Assembly: GCA_030019475.1 (NCBI GenBank)
Contig: JASEER010000009.1
Location: forward strand, 30,612 to 72,496
Reading direction: 5' to 3'
DNA from: Thermoanaerobacterales bacterium
GTDB lineage: Bacteria > Bacillota > Desulfotomaculia > Desulfotomaculales > JASEER01
DNA: 41,885 bases
In this document: in pieces, positions 1 to 7,417 of the stretch
How the letters are laid out: each line of letters starts with the position of its first letter
Position numbering within the stretch: position 1 is the first letter of the stretch
Program-made: the position numbers and the translations under genes
The notes under the pieces: model-generated
The model's input: only the letters and a program-made list of their open reading frames with translations
Database searches by the model: none
What the model was told of the DNA's origin: nothing

Positions 1-9
1 GTAAAAGAC

Positions 10-612
10 ATGGTAGTCCTTGTTTCCGATAGAAATATTGAGTTTGCCGTCAAGGGAATTCTGACTCGTTGCGACGCTTTGAACATTCGCCAAATAACCA
101 ATGACTTCTTTGTTCACCCGGAACATGATCCGGGTTGTCGCTTGCGTGCTCACGATTTTTTGCGAGGACTTATAAAACAGTACAAGTATGCGCTGGTTGT
201 ACTTGACCGCGAAGGCTGCGGTAGTGAAACACCGACCCGCAAAGTGCTGGAAAAGGAGATCGAAGAGCGCTTGGCGACATCGGGGTGGAATGGCCGGGCG
301 GCGGCGGTGGTCATCGATCCGGAACTGGAAGTCTGGGTTTGGAGCAATTCACCGCATGTCGAAAGGATTCTCGGTTGGGCCGGGATGCAGCCCGACTTGC
401 GAACCTGGCTCATTCTAAAAGGCTATTTGCGTCCGGGTGAACTTAAGCCCCGGCGACCCAAGGAAGCCGTCGAAGAGGCTCTATACCTAGCGGGTAAGGC
501 GCGATCCTCTTCGCTCTACCAGCGACTTGCTCAAAATGTTAGTTTAGCACGCTGCGTTGATCCAGCGTTTGTCAAGCTCAAACTTACTCTGCGCAGCTGG
601 TTTCCCGCCTAA
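10..612 (+). CDS. TOPRIM-like/DUF4276-like protein, possible MADS (MAD4-like) defence component
   Basis: A 200-residue soluble protein. The reading frame is still open at base 1 and no Shine-Dalgarno site precedes the ATG at 10, so the true start may lie just outside the window. Acidic motifs sit where a TOPRIM-type fold would have them: VLVSDRN near the N-terminus, LDREGCG near residue 65 and IDPELEVWVW near residue 102. From memory this pattern resembles proteins annotated as MAD4 of the methylation-associated defence system, and more loosely DUF4276 proteins; I could not run a search. If so, methyltransferase and other defence genes should lie upstream of the window, since nothing downstream belongs to such a system. 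The gene uses more AT-rich codons than the genes that follow, consistent with acquired DNA. No signal peptide or membrane segment is seen. Confidence 0.6.
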   Translation: MVVLVSDRNIEFAVKGILTRCDALNIRQITNDFFVHPEHDPGCRLRAHDFLRGLIKQYKYALVVLDREGCGSETPTRKVLEKEIEERLATSGWNGRAAAVVIDPELEVWVWSNSPHVERILGWAGMQPDLRTWLILKGYLRPGELKPRRPKEAVEEALYLAGKARSSSLYQRLAQNVSLARCVDPAFVKLKLTLRSWFPA

Positions 613-703
613 TCCTTGGAGCCCGGGCTTCGGTGGGCCGGATAGGACTTGATCCGGGTGCCGGTTGGGGCGGCACAATAGCGCTGCGGGAAAGGGATAC
701 GGG

Positions 704-1051
704 ATGCGTATTAGGGTGGAGGTCGTGGGCGACGTCCCGGCCAATGAGTACGGAAGGCCGGGGTGAGCGCCGGGCGGGTGCGCGTCCGGCGGACGCGACC
801 TGTCGTTCATCTACCGGCTGCTGGAGGGATTAGCGCAGCGTCTCTACGGTTCCCGGGTGACGGTGGCCTATCGCTACGGCGCGGCGATGGCCGCGGCGCG
901 TACGCCCGTGGTGTTTGTTGATGGATCGGAAGTGGCCGCCGGCGAAGTGCCGGTGCCGCGGATTATCCGTTATCTGGACGGACTGGGCGTGCCCCGGGCC
1001 AAAGAGACGGGGGGTGAGGTCGATGGCCCGTCCGGGCAAGGTCAAGGTTAA
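704..1051 (+). CDS. Thioredoxin-like selenoprotein candidate (UGA at 764-766 read as Sec)
   Basis: The frame opened by ATG 704 meets TGA at 764-766 and then stays open for 94 more codons to TAA at 1049-1051. Upstream of the ATG is AAAGG at good distance. Reading TGA as selenocysteine gives 115 residues with U21 in GUAPGGC, so a U-x4-C pair with Cys26. The rest looks like a thioredoxin-like fold: an N-terminal beta strand (RIRVEVVGDV), a helix (LSFIYRLLEGLAQRLYG), a strand (RVTVAYRYG), then TPVVFVDGSEVAAGEVPV, which resembles the cis-Pro and substrate loop of small thioredoxin-like proteins, and a terminal helix. A hairpin with SECIS geometry begins 10 bases after the TGA. The last 29 bases overlap the Smr gene, so the two are probably co-translated. 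The alternative is a nonsense mutation in a Cys-containing gene. The function is unknown; a thiol/selenol redox role is inferred. Confidence 0.7.
777..800 (+). promoter_or_regulatory. Candidate bacterial SECIS element
   Basis: Directly after the in-frame TGA (764-766) lies a hairpin: lower stem GGT (777-779) with ACC (798-800), a single bulged G at 780, upper stem CGCGTCC (781-787) with GGACGCG (791-797), and a GGC apical loop (788-790). The E. coli fdhF SECIS has the same plan: a GGU/ACC lower stem, one bulged base on the 5' side, a short upper stem and a loop starting with GG. Here the loop Gs are 22-23 bases after the UGA, against about 19-20 in fdhF, within the known bacterial range. SelB would bind this loop to deliver Sec-tRNA. 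Confidence 0.7.
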
Positions 1052-1274
1052 CAACGAATGTGACCTTCACGGATTTACCAGGCGGGAGGCGCTGGCCGAA
1101 CTGGAGCGTGAGATCCGCGAGATGCGGCGGCGCGGCGGCGGGCGGCTGCGGGTGATCCACGGGTGCGGCGAGGTCCTTTCGGAGATGGTCTACGACTACG
1201 CGCGGCGGACGGCCGGGGTCGCGGCCACGCCGGAACGGGATAACCCCGGGTCCTGCATCCTGGATATAAGATAG
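1023..1274 (+). CDS. Stand-alone Smr-domain protein
   Basis: An 83-residue protein that is almost wholly one Smr domain, the C-terminal nuclease-like domain of MutS2. Residues 14-17 are DLHG and residues 46-49 are HGCG, matching the family's conserved DLHG and HGxG motifs; the closing strand GSCILDIR also fits. The usual HGKG is HGCG here. Start ATG 1023 is chosen because GGTGAGGT lies just before it and the longer upstream reading is not protein-like. It overlaps the end of the selenoprotein gene and ends 38 bases before the HIT gene, so the three probably form one operon. Smr domains bind or cut nucleic acid; the target here is unknown. Confidence 0.8.
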   Translation: MARPGKVKVNNECDLHGFTRREALAELEREIREMRRRGGGRLRVIHGCGEVLSEMVYDYARRTAGVAATPERDNPGSCILDIR

Positions 1275-1312
1275 CCTCGCCGCATGTGGTGAAGAGTCAG
1301 GAGGTATCGGGT

Positions 1313-1696
1313 TTGAGGCAAGACTGTATTTTCTGTCACTTGCCGGCGAACAGTATCATTGCCGAAAATGACCTGGCACTGGCGTTTTATGACAAGTACC
1401 CCGTCAATCCGGGGCACACGTTGATCATCCCCCGGCGGCACTTCAGCTCTCTGTTCGAAGCCACACCGGAGGAGATGCTGGCCATTTACGACTTGCTGCA
1501 CAGGGTGCGGGGCATGCTCGAGGAGCGCTATCACCCCGACGGCTACAACGTGGGGGCGAATGTCGGCGCCTGCGCCGGACAGGTCATCCGGCACCTGCAC
1601 TTCCATATGATCCCCCGCTTCAACGGGGATGTCGAGGGGCCTCCCGGGGGGCTGCGAAGGGTAAAGAAGCCGGTAACGGCCTGGGAGAGAGAATAG
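1313..1696 (+). CDS. HIT-family hydrolase
   Basis: A 127-residue histidine-triad protein of the Hint/Ap4A-hydrolase type, which cleaves nucleotide phosphoanhydride or phosphoramidate bonds. The triad H94-L-H96-F-H98 is intact, preceded by NVGANVGACAGQ as in the family. C5 and C8 near the N-terminus form the CIFC motif that often binds zinc with downstream residues. The tail DVEGPPGGLR is typical of bacterial HIT proteins. Start TTG 1313 is preferred over the GTG codons at 1286 and 1289 because AGGAGG (1299-1304) sits 8 bases upstream of it. It probably ends the small operon that begins at 704. Confidence 0.88.
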   Translation: MRQDCIFCHLPANSIIAENDLALAFYDKYPVNPGHTLIIPRRHFSSLFEATPEEMLAIYDLLHRVRGMLEERYHPDGYNVGANVGACAGQVIRHLHFHMIPRFNGDVEGPPGGLRRVKKPVTAWERE

Positions 1697-2011
1697 GGCA
1701 TCCACCAGGGCCTTGAGCTGCCGGTACCCGGCGGGCCGGTCGCCCACGGGGATGCGGTTTAGCCCGCGCGGTGCTCGCGCAGTGCTTGGCGGGAAAGGGT
1801 CTTTCGCAGGCTGGAGCCGGTCGAGGGCAAAGGTGGTTGAGGCATGGTGATGGATACAAGAAAAGCCGAAAAAGGGCAGAATATGTCGTTTGCTCCAGAT
1901 TTGAAGAGCTATTCTTTTATGGGAGATAGTGATTGTGATTGCAATCATTAGCAGTGTGTCATATGAGATAAATGAGTCCATTTGGCAACCCAGGGAGGTG
2001 ATACTTTTCAT
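1697..2011. other. Intergenic region with a 12-bp palindrome
   Basis: No gene is supported here. The first half is GC-rich; its minus strand is open for a long stretch but reads as low-complexity Pro/Arg-rich sequence and is probably a shadow or an unrecognised remnant. The second half is AT-rich and looks like the promoter region of the HD-GYP gene. A weak sigma-A candidate is TTGAAG (1901-1906) with GATAGT (1925-1930) at 18 bp. Just downstream is the perfect palindrome TGATTGCAATCA (1936-1947), a possible operator. AGGGAGGTGAT (1992-2002) is the ribosome binding site of the next gene. Confidence 0.4.
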
Positions 2012-3445
2012 ATGGCCGCGGGCAGGTACTTGACGTTCCTCAAAAAGAACCTGTTGGAGGAGGCCTTGCGCGTCATCGCCGAAGTAAATCCCGAGGTGGC
2101 CTGGGCAAGGGTTGTGATTGACGGGACAATGGTGGAGATCAAGGGTCGTTCGCAGAAAGGCCATGATAACAGGCTGGAGTGGGACATCCCCGTGGGTGAC
2201 GCGGTTACGGCAAGGGTGCAGTTGGGCCTCGCCGGCTCATCCAACCTTGCTCTCCCGGACACCGGCCCGGTTCTCCCGACCGTGTTGAAAACCATCTTCA
2301 GGGTTGCGGACGCGGCGGAGGAAGCCTGCCTTACGACTGTCACACAGCTGGCTGAGGAATTGCAGGTCAGGCGGCGTGAACTGGAGACCTTGCAGAGACA
2401 GATGAAACACCTCAGTTTTCGTGATCCGTTGACCGGCTTGTACAACAGGCGCTTTTTCCGGGAGGAGGTGAAACGTCTTGACGGTTGCGCGCAGGCCCTG
2501 CCGGTCAGCATTATCGTGGCCCGACTCAAAGGACTGCGGCAGCTTGGGATAACCAAAGGCGATGCTGCAGCCGATGAAGTATTACGCACGGTGGCGCGGG
2601 CAATCGAGTCCTTGTTCCAACCGGGCGATGTCGTGGCGCGGGTGGGCGATGACCAGTTCGCGGCGGTCCTTCGCCAGACCGGTGTGGAAACGGCTCGTTC
2701 GCGCGCCGGTGAAATCGAACTCGCCGTCCAGCTTATTAGGGCCGGAGCGGCGCCGGATGAACCCCTGGCGATGTTCACCGGCGTTTCTTTTGCAGACCGG
2801 TGTGACGTGCCCATGGCCTCGGTTCTTCTGGCAGCCAACAATGATCTCTACCGCACGGAAAAATCCTGCCGGAGCGGGGTTGCCCGCTCCGTCATCAGTA
2901 TGCTAAAGGTTTTGGTGGCCGAGCGGGATGATATCACCGGCGCGCACAGTGACAGGCTGCTCGGTATGGCCGAGAGGTTTGCCTCTGCTGTTAATTTAAG
3001 TGCCGTTGACAGTGAACGCTTACGCATACTGGCCGTGGTGCATGACATCGGGAAGATCAGCGTGCCGGACCGTATCCTTTTCAAAGAGGGGCCGTTGACC
3101 CCCGCCGAGAGGCGTGAAATGGAACGGCACAGTGAAATCGGGTACCGTATCGCGAGCAGTGTGGCCGAAATGGCTCCGCTGGCCGAGCTCATACGGTACC
3201 ACCACGAGCGATGGGACGGTAAGGGATACCCGGACGGGTTGGCGGGCCTCGCCATTCCCCTTCCATGCCGGATGCTCTCAATCATGGACGCCTTCGACGC
3301 GATGACCAACGACCGGCCATACCGGCGCGCCCTTGGTGTTGAGGCGGCGCTGGACGAGCTGCGCCGGTGTGCCGGGAGTCAGTTCGACCCTGAACTGGCT
3401 GAGATCTTTGTAGACCGTGTCGTTGGCGGCGATAAGGCTCACTGA
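2012..3445 (+). CDS. Degenerate GGDEF plus HD-GYP domain protein
   Basis: A soluble protein of 477 residues. Residues 1-110 are an unrecognised sensory region; a short coiled coil (about 110-130) leads into a GGDEF domain starting at RDPLTGLYNRR (about 136). The signature is VGDDQF (from residue 211) instead of GGDEF, and the usual metal-binding Asp in the LDxDxFK motif is missing (ARLKGL), so it should not make c-di-GMP; it may bind GTP. The RxxD inhibitory site is also lost. The C-terminal HD-GYP domain is complete: HD at 344-345, HH at 397-398 and GYPDG near 404, so c-di-GMP phosphodiesterase activity is expected. ATG 2012 is preferred over TTG 1982 because of the strong GGGAGG upstream. 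Confidence 0.88.
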   Translation: MAAGRYLTFLKKNLLEEALRVIAEVNPEVAWARVVIDGTMVEIKGRSQKGHDNRLEWDIPVGDAVTARVQLGLAGSSNLALPDTGPVLPTVLKTIFRVADAAEEACLTTVTQLAEELQVRRRELETLQRQMKHLSFRDPLTGLYNRRFFREEVKRLDGCAQALPVSIIVARLKGLRQLGITKGDAAADEVLRTVARAIESLFQPGDVVARVGDDQFAAVLRQTGVETARSRAGEIELAVQLIRAGAAPDEPLAMFTGVSFADRCDVPMASVLLAANNDLYRTEKSCRSGVARSVISMLKVLVAERDDITGAHSDRLLGMAERFASAVNLSAVDSERLRILAVVHDIGKISVPDRILFKEGPLTPAERREMERHSEIGYRIASSVAEMAPLAELIRYHHERWDGKGYPDGLAGLAIPLPCRMLSIMDAFDAMTNDRPYRRALGVEAALDELRRCAGSQFDPELAEIFVDRVVGGDKAH

Positions 3446-3473
3446 TGTATTACGGATATATCGACTTTAGAGG

Positions 3474-3532
3474 ACGCCCATAAGATCAATCATTAACTTA
3501 ACAGTTTGTCCAATTCAAAGTATACGAGGAGG
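3474..3532 (+). repeat. 59-bp leader repeat, copy A
   Basis: This block matches 19403-19461 at 58 of 59 positions (A at 3503, G at 19432). It begins ACGCCCATAAGATCAATC and ends in the ribosome binding site GAGGAGG. In both copies exactly 7 bases separate the end of the block from the ATG. Similarity continues weakly upstream (AGAGG). It lies in front of the chemoreceptor at 3540 here and a phasin-like gene at the other site. A TTAACA-17-TATACG match is inside it, but a start from that -10 would leave no ribosome binding site. Confidence 0.9.
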
Positions 3533-3539
3533 CGTTGAG

Positions 3540-5117
3540 ATGCGTGTTCGACAGAAGATCCTGGCCGGCTACCTGGTGGTCCTTGTCATGCTGGTGACCA
3601 TTGCCACCCTGACGGTGACTCAAGTCTCCAGGGTCGACCGCTCTTACCGGGAGCTGATCGACCATCGCGTAGGCCTCGTGCGGCAGACGGAAGAGATGTT
3701 GCTGGCCTATGAATATATGGCGCTCATGATGCGGACCTACCTGCTGACGGGCCTTCCGGAGTATCGCGAAGAATATGACGCACAGGCGAAACTGGTCCAG
3801 AGCGCCTTGCGGGATACGGAACCTAAACTTACCGCCTCGAAAGAGAAAGAAATCTTCAACAACTTCCGGGCCGTACTGACGCGCTTTCAGTCGGACTACG
3901 CGGTCCCCATTATGAATGTACATGCCCGCGAGGATCTTACCCCCCAAGAAAAAACGGCGGAGATCGAAAGGATCACCCTGGCGAACAAGGGTATCGTGCG
4001 CGGGGTCATCAAGGATGGGCGGGAATTCGTTACCTACCAGGAGGAGGAAATGAAAAAGGCGCAGGCTCAGGTTGCGGCCGTGGTGAAGCGGGTCACCGCG
4101 GTCACCTGGACGGTGGCCGGTATCGCCATCCTGCTGGGGATCGGCGCCGCGCTCTTGATCTCGCAGGTTATTACGGCGCCGGTCAAGAGGCTGGAAGCGG
4201 CGGCGACGCGGGTGGCGGACGGCGACCTGACGGTCGGCGACGTGGAAATCCGGTCCAAGGACGAAATCGGCGTTCTCAGCCGGTCTTTTGGCAAGATGGT
4301 CGCCGCTTTGCGAGGACTTGTCGGCGATATACACAAGTCTACCGCGGAGGTGACGTCAGCCACGTCCGAATTGACCTCCAGCAGCCAACAGGTGGCATCC
4401 GCCGCTTCAGAAACGGCCACGGCAATGAGCGAGGTTTCCGCGACGGTGCACCAGGTGGCCGACAACACCAACGCCATCGCGGCCTCGGCGCAGAAGGCGG
4501 CCGCCCAGGCCCACAACGGGCGGGAGACGCTGAAAGAGGTCGCGGACCAGATGGAGAAGGGGAGGCGCGCCTCGGCCCTGGCCGGGGAGACGGTCAAACA
4601 GCTGGAACAGAAACTGAAGGAGATCAGCAAGATCGTGGAGTTTATTACTCTAATCGCCGACCAGACCAACCTGCTGGCTTTGAACGCGGCCATCGAGGCC
4701 GCGCGCGCCGGTGAACAGGGGCGCGGTTTCGCCGTCGTGGCCGAGGAGGTGCGCAAGCTGGCCGAACAGTCGGCCACCGCGACGAAGGATATCGGGGCCT
4801 TGATCAACGGTATCCGCAGCGACGCGCAGCGCGCGGTGGCGGCGATGGAGGAGGACCTGCGGATGGTCACCAGGGGCAACGAAATCGTCCAAACCGCCAA
4901 CCAGGCCTTCCAGAGCATTATCGCCGAAGTCGACGCCCTGGCGCAGCAGATCCACGACGTCGCGGCGGCGACGGAAGAGGTGTCGGCGACGATCGAAAGT
5001 GTCACCGGGACGGCGGAGGAACAGACAGCCACCGTCGAAGAGGTGGCCGCGGCCACGGATTCGCTTAACCGCCTGGCGGAGCGCCTGCGGGAGGAGGTGA
5101 CGGGTTTCAGGTTATAG
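3540..5117 (+). CDS. Methyl-accepting chemotaxis protein
   Basis: A 525-residue transmembrane chemoreceptor. The first membrane helix is at about 8-28, an extracytoplasmic four-helix-bundle-like sensor at about 30-180, the second helix at about 188-210, a HAMP domain at about 211-265 and a signalling domain to the end. The hairpin tip [20 protein letters not shown] and the following [17 protein letters not shown] are intact, so it should couple to CheA/CheW. There is no C-terminal CheR-tethering pentapeptide. GAGGAGG precedes the ATG. Its upstream 59 bp is repeated before the gene at 19469. It is a paralogue of the receptor at 10811. The ligand cannot be told from sequence. Confidence 0.95.
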   Translation: MRVRQKILAGYLVVLVMLVTIATLTVTQVSRVDRSYRELIDHRVGLVRQTEEMLLAYEYMALMMRTYLLTGLPEYREEYDAQAKLVQSALRDTEPKLTASKEKEIFNNFRAVLTRFQSDYAVPIMNVHAREDLTPQEKTAEIERITLANKGIVRGVIKDGREFVTYQEEEMKKAQAQVAAVVKRVTAVTWTVAGIAILLGIGAALLISQVITAPVKRLEAAATRVADGDLTVGDVEIRSKDEIGVLSRSFGKMVAALRGLVGDIHKSTAEVTSATSELTSSSQQVASAASETATAMSEVSATVHQVADNTNAIAASAQKAAAQAHNGRETLKEVADQMEKGRRASALAGETVKQLEQKLKEISKIVEFITLIADQTNLLALNAAIEAARAGEQGRGFAVVAEEVRKLAEQSATATKDIGALINGIRSDAQRAVAAMEEDLRMVTRGNEIVQTANQAFQSIIAEVDALAQQIHDVAAATEEVSATIESVTGTAEEQTATVEEVAAATDSLNRLAERLREEVTGFRL

Positions 5118-5140
5118 CCGGGCATTATAGTCCAGGTACG

Positions 5141-5168
5141 AGGGCCGTGCCTCAAAGGTGCGGCCTTT
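5141..5168 (+). terminator. Rho-independent terminator after the first chemoreceptor
   Basis: An 11-bp stem, AGGGCCGTGCC (5141-5151) with GGTGCGGCCTT (5157-5167), including three G-U pairs, closes a TCAAA loop. The T run after it is short (TTTAG), so efficiency may be moderate. Confidence 0.6.
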
Positions 5169-5297
5169 AGTATTGCCGGAAGCGCGTAGTGACGACGGAC
5201 CACGTAAATCATCGCTGAAAGAGCAGCGATATAGTAAAATGGGACAAGCAGAGGCGGTTTTTGGTTGCCCGAGTCGCTCGAAAAAGGAGGGAAGTTA

Positions 5298-6947
5298 TTG
5301 GTATCTGATAAACGAGAACGTCCGACGGGTCCTGAGGCGCCCGGCGTTGACGAAGGGACGCTTGCGGTCCCCGCCGTGACCACGTCGGAGCTGGCGGAGA
5401 GAATGCTTGACAACGCCGGACTGTTGGAAATATTTGACCGGCAGGTGTTACGCCTGAGCGGCGTGCTGCAAGGGATGGCGGGGACCTTCGCGCTGGTGAT
5501 GACTGACGCGGAAGGGTGCTGCCTGAGAGTGCGTACTTGCCAGCTTTCCCCCCAGGACGTTGAGAAGCTGGGGCTGAAGAAGGGGTCTCTCCTCCTTGAG
5601 GATTTTGTGGGCCCCTGCGGGATCGCCACTACTCTGGTCAGGGGAGTGCCGGTTATGTTCCGTGGGCCGGAACACGGCAGGTCGGCTTACCATAACTGGG
5701 TAACGATGGGTGTTCCGATTCATGCCCAGGACGGGGGAACCGTCGGCGCCCTGGGCCTGTATGTGGCGGCGGCCCAGGACACCCTGCCCCTGCTGGACCT
5801 GCTGGTGCTTGCCGGACATGCTATTGAAGCCGACCTCGCCAGGGTTACTTTACAGCAGCAGTTGGCGGCCAAGGCCGGGGCCCTGGAGGCAATGCAGAAG
5901 GAAACCCACGGTCTCTTCGACGCGCTGCCCATGGGAGCCATGGTGGTCAACAGCAGGCTCAACATAGTGGTCTGGAACCATGCGGCCGAGAGGATAACCG
6001 GCCTGGATGCAAGCCATGTGCTTGGCAGGAACGTCTTTGCCGAGGCCCCTGCCCTGCTGGAGGCTGACTGGGCGGAACTGCAGGCAAAAATCGCGGAAGC
6101 GCTGTACGGGGAACGGCCCATTTTCGGACAGGAGATCACCGTGCGGTTGGATGGCGAGGACACCATCCTCTCGTATAGCATCCACCCGGTGTGGTCCGAA
6201 AACCAGGACTGTGGCAAGTGCCTGGTTCTATTCGAAGACGTGACTTATCAGCGTCGGCTTGAAAGAAGAGTGCGGCGGACGGACGAGAAGATGGAACTTG
6301 TGGGACAAGCCCTTGACAGCCTGCCGTTCGGCGTCGTGATTACGGATGCCTTCGGACGCATAGTGTATGTGAACGGGACTTTTCAACGCAAGACGGGGTT
6401 TGACGCCGAGGCGGTCATAGGAGTCAGGCTCGGCGCGTTGGGGCGTGACGTTGCCGGCCCGTCGAAGAGGAGAGACGACGCGGAGAGGATGACGTCCCTC
6501 GACGGGGCTGCGCCTCAGATGTCTACCGAAGGCCGTTTTTATGCCCTGGCGGACAGGTCGGGCCGAGAACGGGTGTTTGTCCTTGACAATCATTCGGTTG
6601 AGGCCGGTGGGCAAAAACTAGGAACTGTTAGCCTTTGGGATGACCCCGGGACCACGGGGCGTTTGGCGGTACGTTTTAAAGATATTGCCGGCCTGGACGG
6701 AGTCCGGGTAGCCAGGGCCCCGAAGGAGGGGCTGTCCGTGGCCGTCCTTTGGGAGCAGGTACGAATGTACCGCGGGATGACGCCGGCGCAGTTTGCCCAC
6801 CAGGTCCTGGACCTCAACCTCAGCCAGTATCTCCGTTATGAGAAAGGCGCGAAGTTTCCCAGCCTGCCGAACGCCCTGGCGCTGGCCCGCAGGGCCAACT
6901 TCGCCCTGGAAAGCATCTATTGCCTGCTGGATGATACGGCGGTTTGA
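5298..6947 (+). CDS. GAF-PAS-PAS sensor regulator with C-terminal XRE-type HTH
   Basis: A soluble protein of 549 residues. Residues about 30-190 form a GAF-like domain of the type seen in AcoR-like sigma-54 activators (GPCGIATTLVRGVPVMFRG, then HNWVTMGVPIHAQDG and GALGLY). Two PAS domains follow, at about 205-315 (LPMGAMVVNSRLNIVVWN) and about 330-400 (LPFGVVITDAFGRIVYVN). There is no AAA+ domain. The last 70 residues form an XRE-like helix-turn-helix (YRGMTPAQFAHQVL, then QYLRYEKGAKFPSLPNAL). It therefore looks like a ligand- or redox-sensing DNA-binding regulator that acts without sigma-54. TTG 5298 is preferred over TTG 5265 because GGAGGG (5286-5291) precedes it by 6 bases. A strong terminator follows, so it is probably transcribed alone. 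Confidence 0.82.
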   Translation: MVSDKRERPTGPEAPGVDEGTLAVPAVTTSELAERMLDNAGLLEIFDRQVLRLSGVLQGMAGTFALVMTDAEGCCLRVRTCQLSPQDVEKLGLKKGSLLLEDFVGPCGIATTLVRGVPVMFRGPEHGRSAYHNWVTMGVPIHAQDGGTVGALGLYVAAAQDTLPLLDLLVLAGHAIEADLARVTLQQQLAAKAGALEAMQKETHGLFDALPMGAMVVNSRLNIVVWNHAAERITGLDASHVLGRNVFAEAPALLEADWAELQAKIAEALYGERPIFGQEITVRLDGEDTILSYSIHPVWSENQDCGKCLVLFEDVTYQRRLERRVRRTDEKMELVGQALDSLPFGVVITDAFGRIVYVNGTFQRKTGFDAEAVIGVRLGALGRDVAGPSKRRDDAERMTSLDGAAPQMSTEGRFYALADRSGRERVFVLDNHSVEAGGQKLGTVSLWDDPGTTGRLAVRFKDIAGLDGVRVARAPKEGLSVAVLWEQVRMYRGMTPAQFAHQVLDLNLSQYLRYEKGAKFPSLPNALALARRANFALESIYCLLDDTAV

Positions 6948-6976
6948 CAGGCAGGCCGGTTGGGGCCGGGAGAGAG

Positions 6977-7002
6977 AGGCGCCCTTTGCGGGCGCCTTTT
7001 TT
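6977..7002 (+). terminator. Strong rho-independent terminator
   Basis: A perfect 8-bp stem, AGGCGCCC (6977-6984) with GGGCGCCT (6990-6997), has a five-base loop and a run of six T (6997-7002). Confidence 0.92.
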
Positions 7003-7096
7003 AGTCCCTGTGAGTTATAGACGGGTAGGCCTCCGACAGGCGTTGCCGCTGCTCAGATTGACCGTCCTGGATAATCCCCCCCATGCCTGCAGTGGA

Positions 7097-7417
7097 TCAT
7101 GAGGTCACAATTGGATCGGGGTGGCATTTAGCAATAGCTAGATAGTCCATCCCATGCACTTGAAAGTTGTAGCAGACTGTACCATGCGTAAGCCCCAAGT
7201 AATTATTTACGCCAATTGGCACATTTCCTGCGAATGTGAAACTTGTCGAATTTTGGCCTTGTACCGTATGCTGGTTCAAGAAGCTGGCGTATAGGCCTTT
7301 GATCCGCCCCAGTGACGAAGGGGCTGTCGCTTCGTTTACGGAGTTTCTATATGCCGTCGGGTTAATCGGTATGTCCGGACCTCCAATTAGCCGGAAGGGT
7401 GGGGACGTATCCGGTGC
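7097..7417 (-). pseudogene. AT-richer open frame of unknown origin, possibly a gene remnant
   Basis: The region between the terminator at 7002 and the PAS gene has no supported plus-strand gene. On the minus strand a frame of 106 codons stays open to TGA at 7097-7099, but it has no ATG or ribosome binding site; the first plausible start is TTG at 7279. The translated product is not low-complexity: it contains stretches such as SFTFAGNVPIGVNNYLGL and TVCYNFQVHGMDYLAIA, which look like a beta-rich secreted protein. Base composition is clearly lower in GC than the flanking genes. I do not recognise a family. It may be the decayed 3' end of a foreign gene, or a chance open frame. Confidence 0.25.

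Noticed and set aside
633-833. Plus-strand open frame of 66 codons
   Set aside because: It lies in another frame across the selenoprotein gene, is Arg/Gly-rich and has no family character; the frame from 704 gives a coherent protein on both sides of the TGA.
1196-2164. Minus-strand open frame of 322 codons
   Set aside because: It runs through the Smr and HIT genes, is rich in Pro, His and Arg and shows no motif; it is a shadow frame of GC-rich DNA.
3501-3526. TTAACA-17-TATACG as a promoter inside the 59-bp leader
   Set aside because: Transcription from it would start after the GAGGAGG site, leaving the message without a ribosome binding site; copy B also has a weaker -35.
4067-5629. Minus-strand open frame of 520 codons opposite the chemoreceptor
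   Set aside because: Ser/Ala-rich antisense of the repetitive coiled coil; such frames arise from codon bias opposite chemoreceptor genes.
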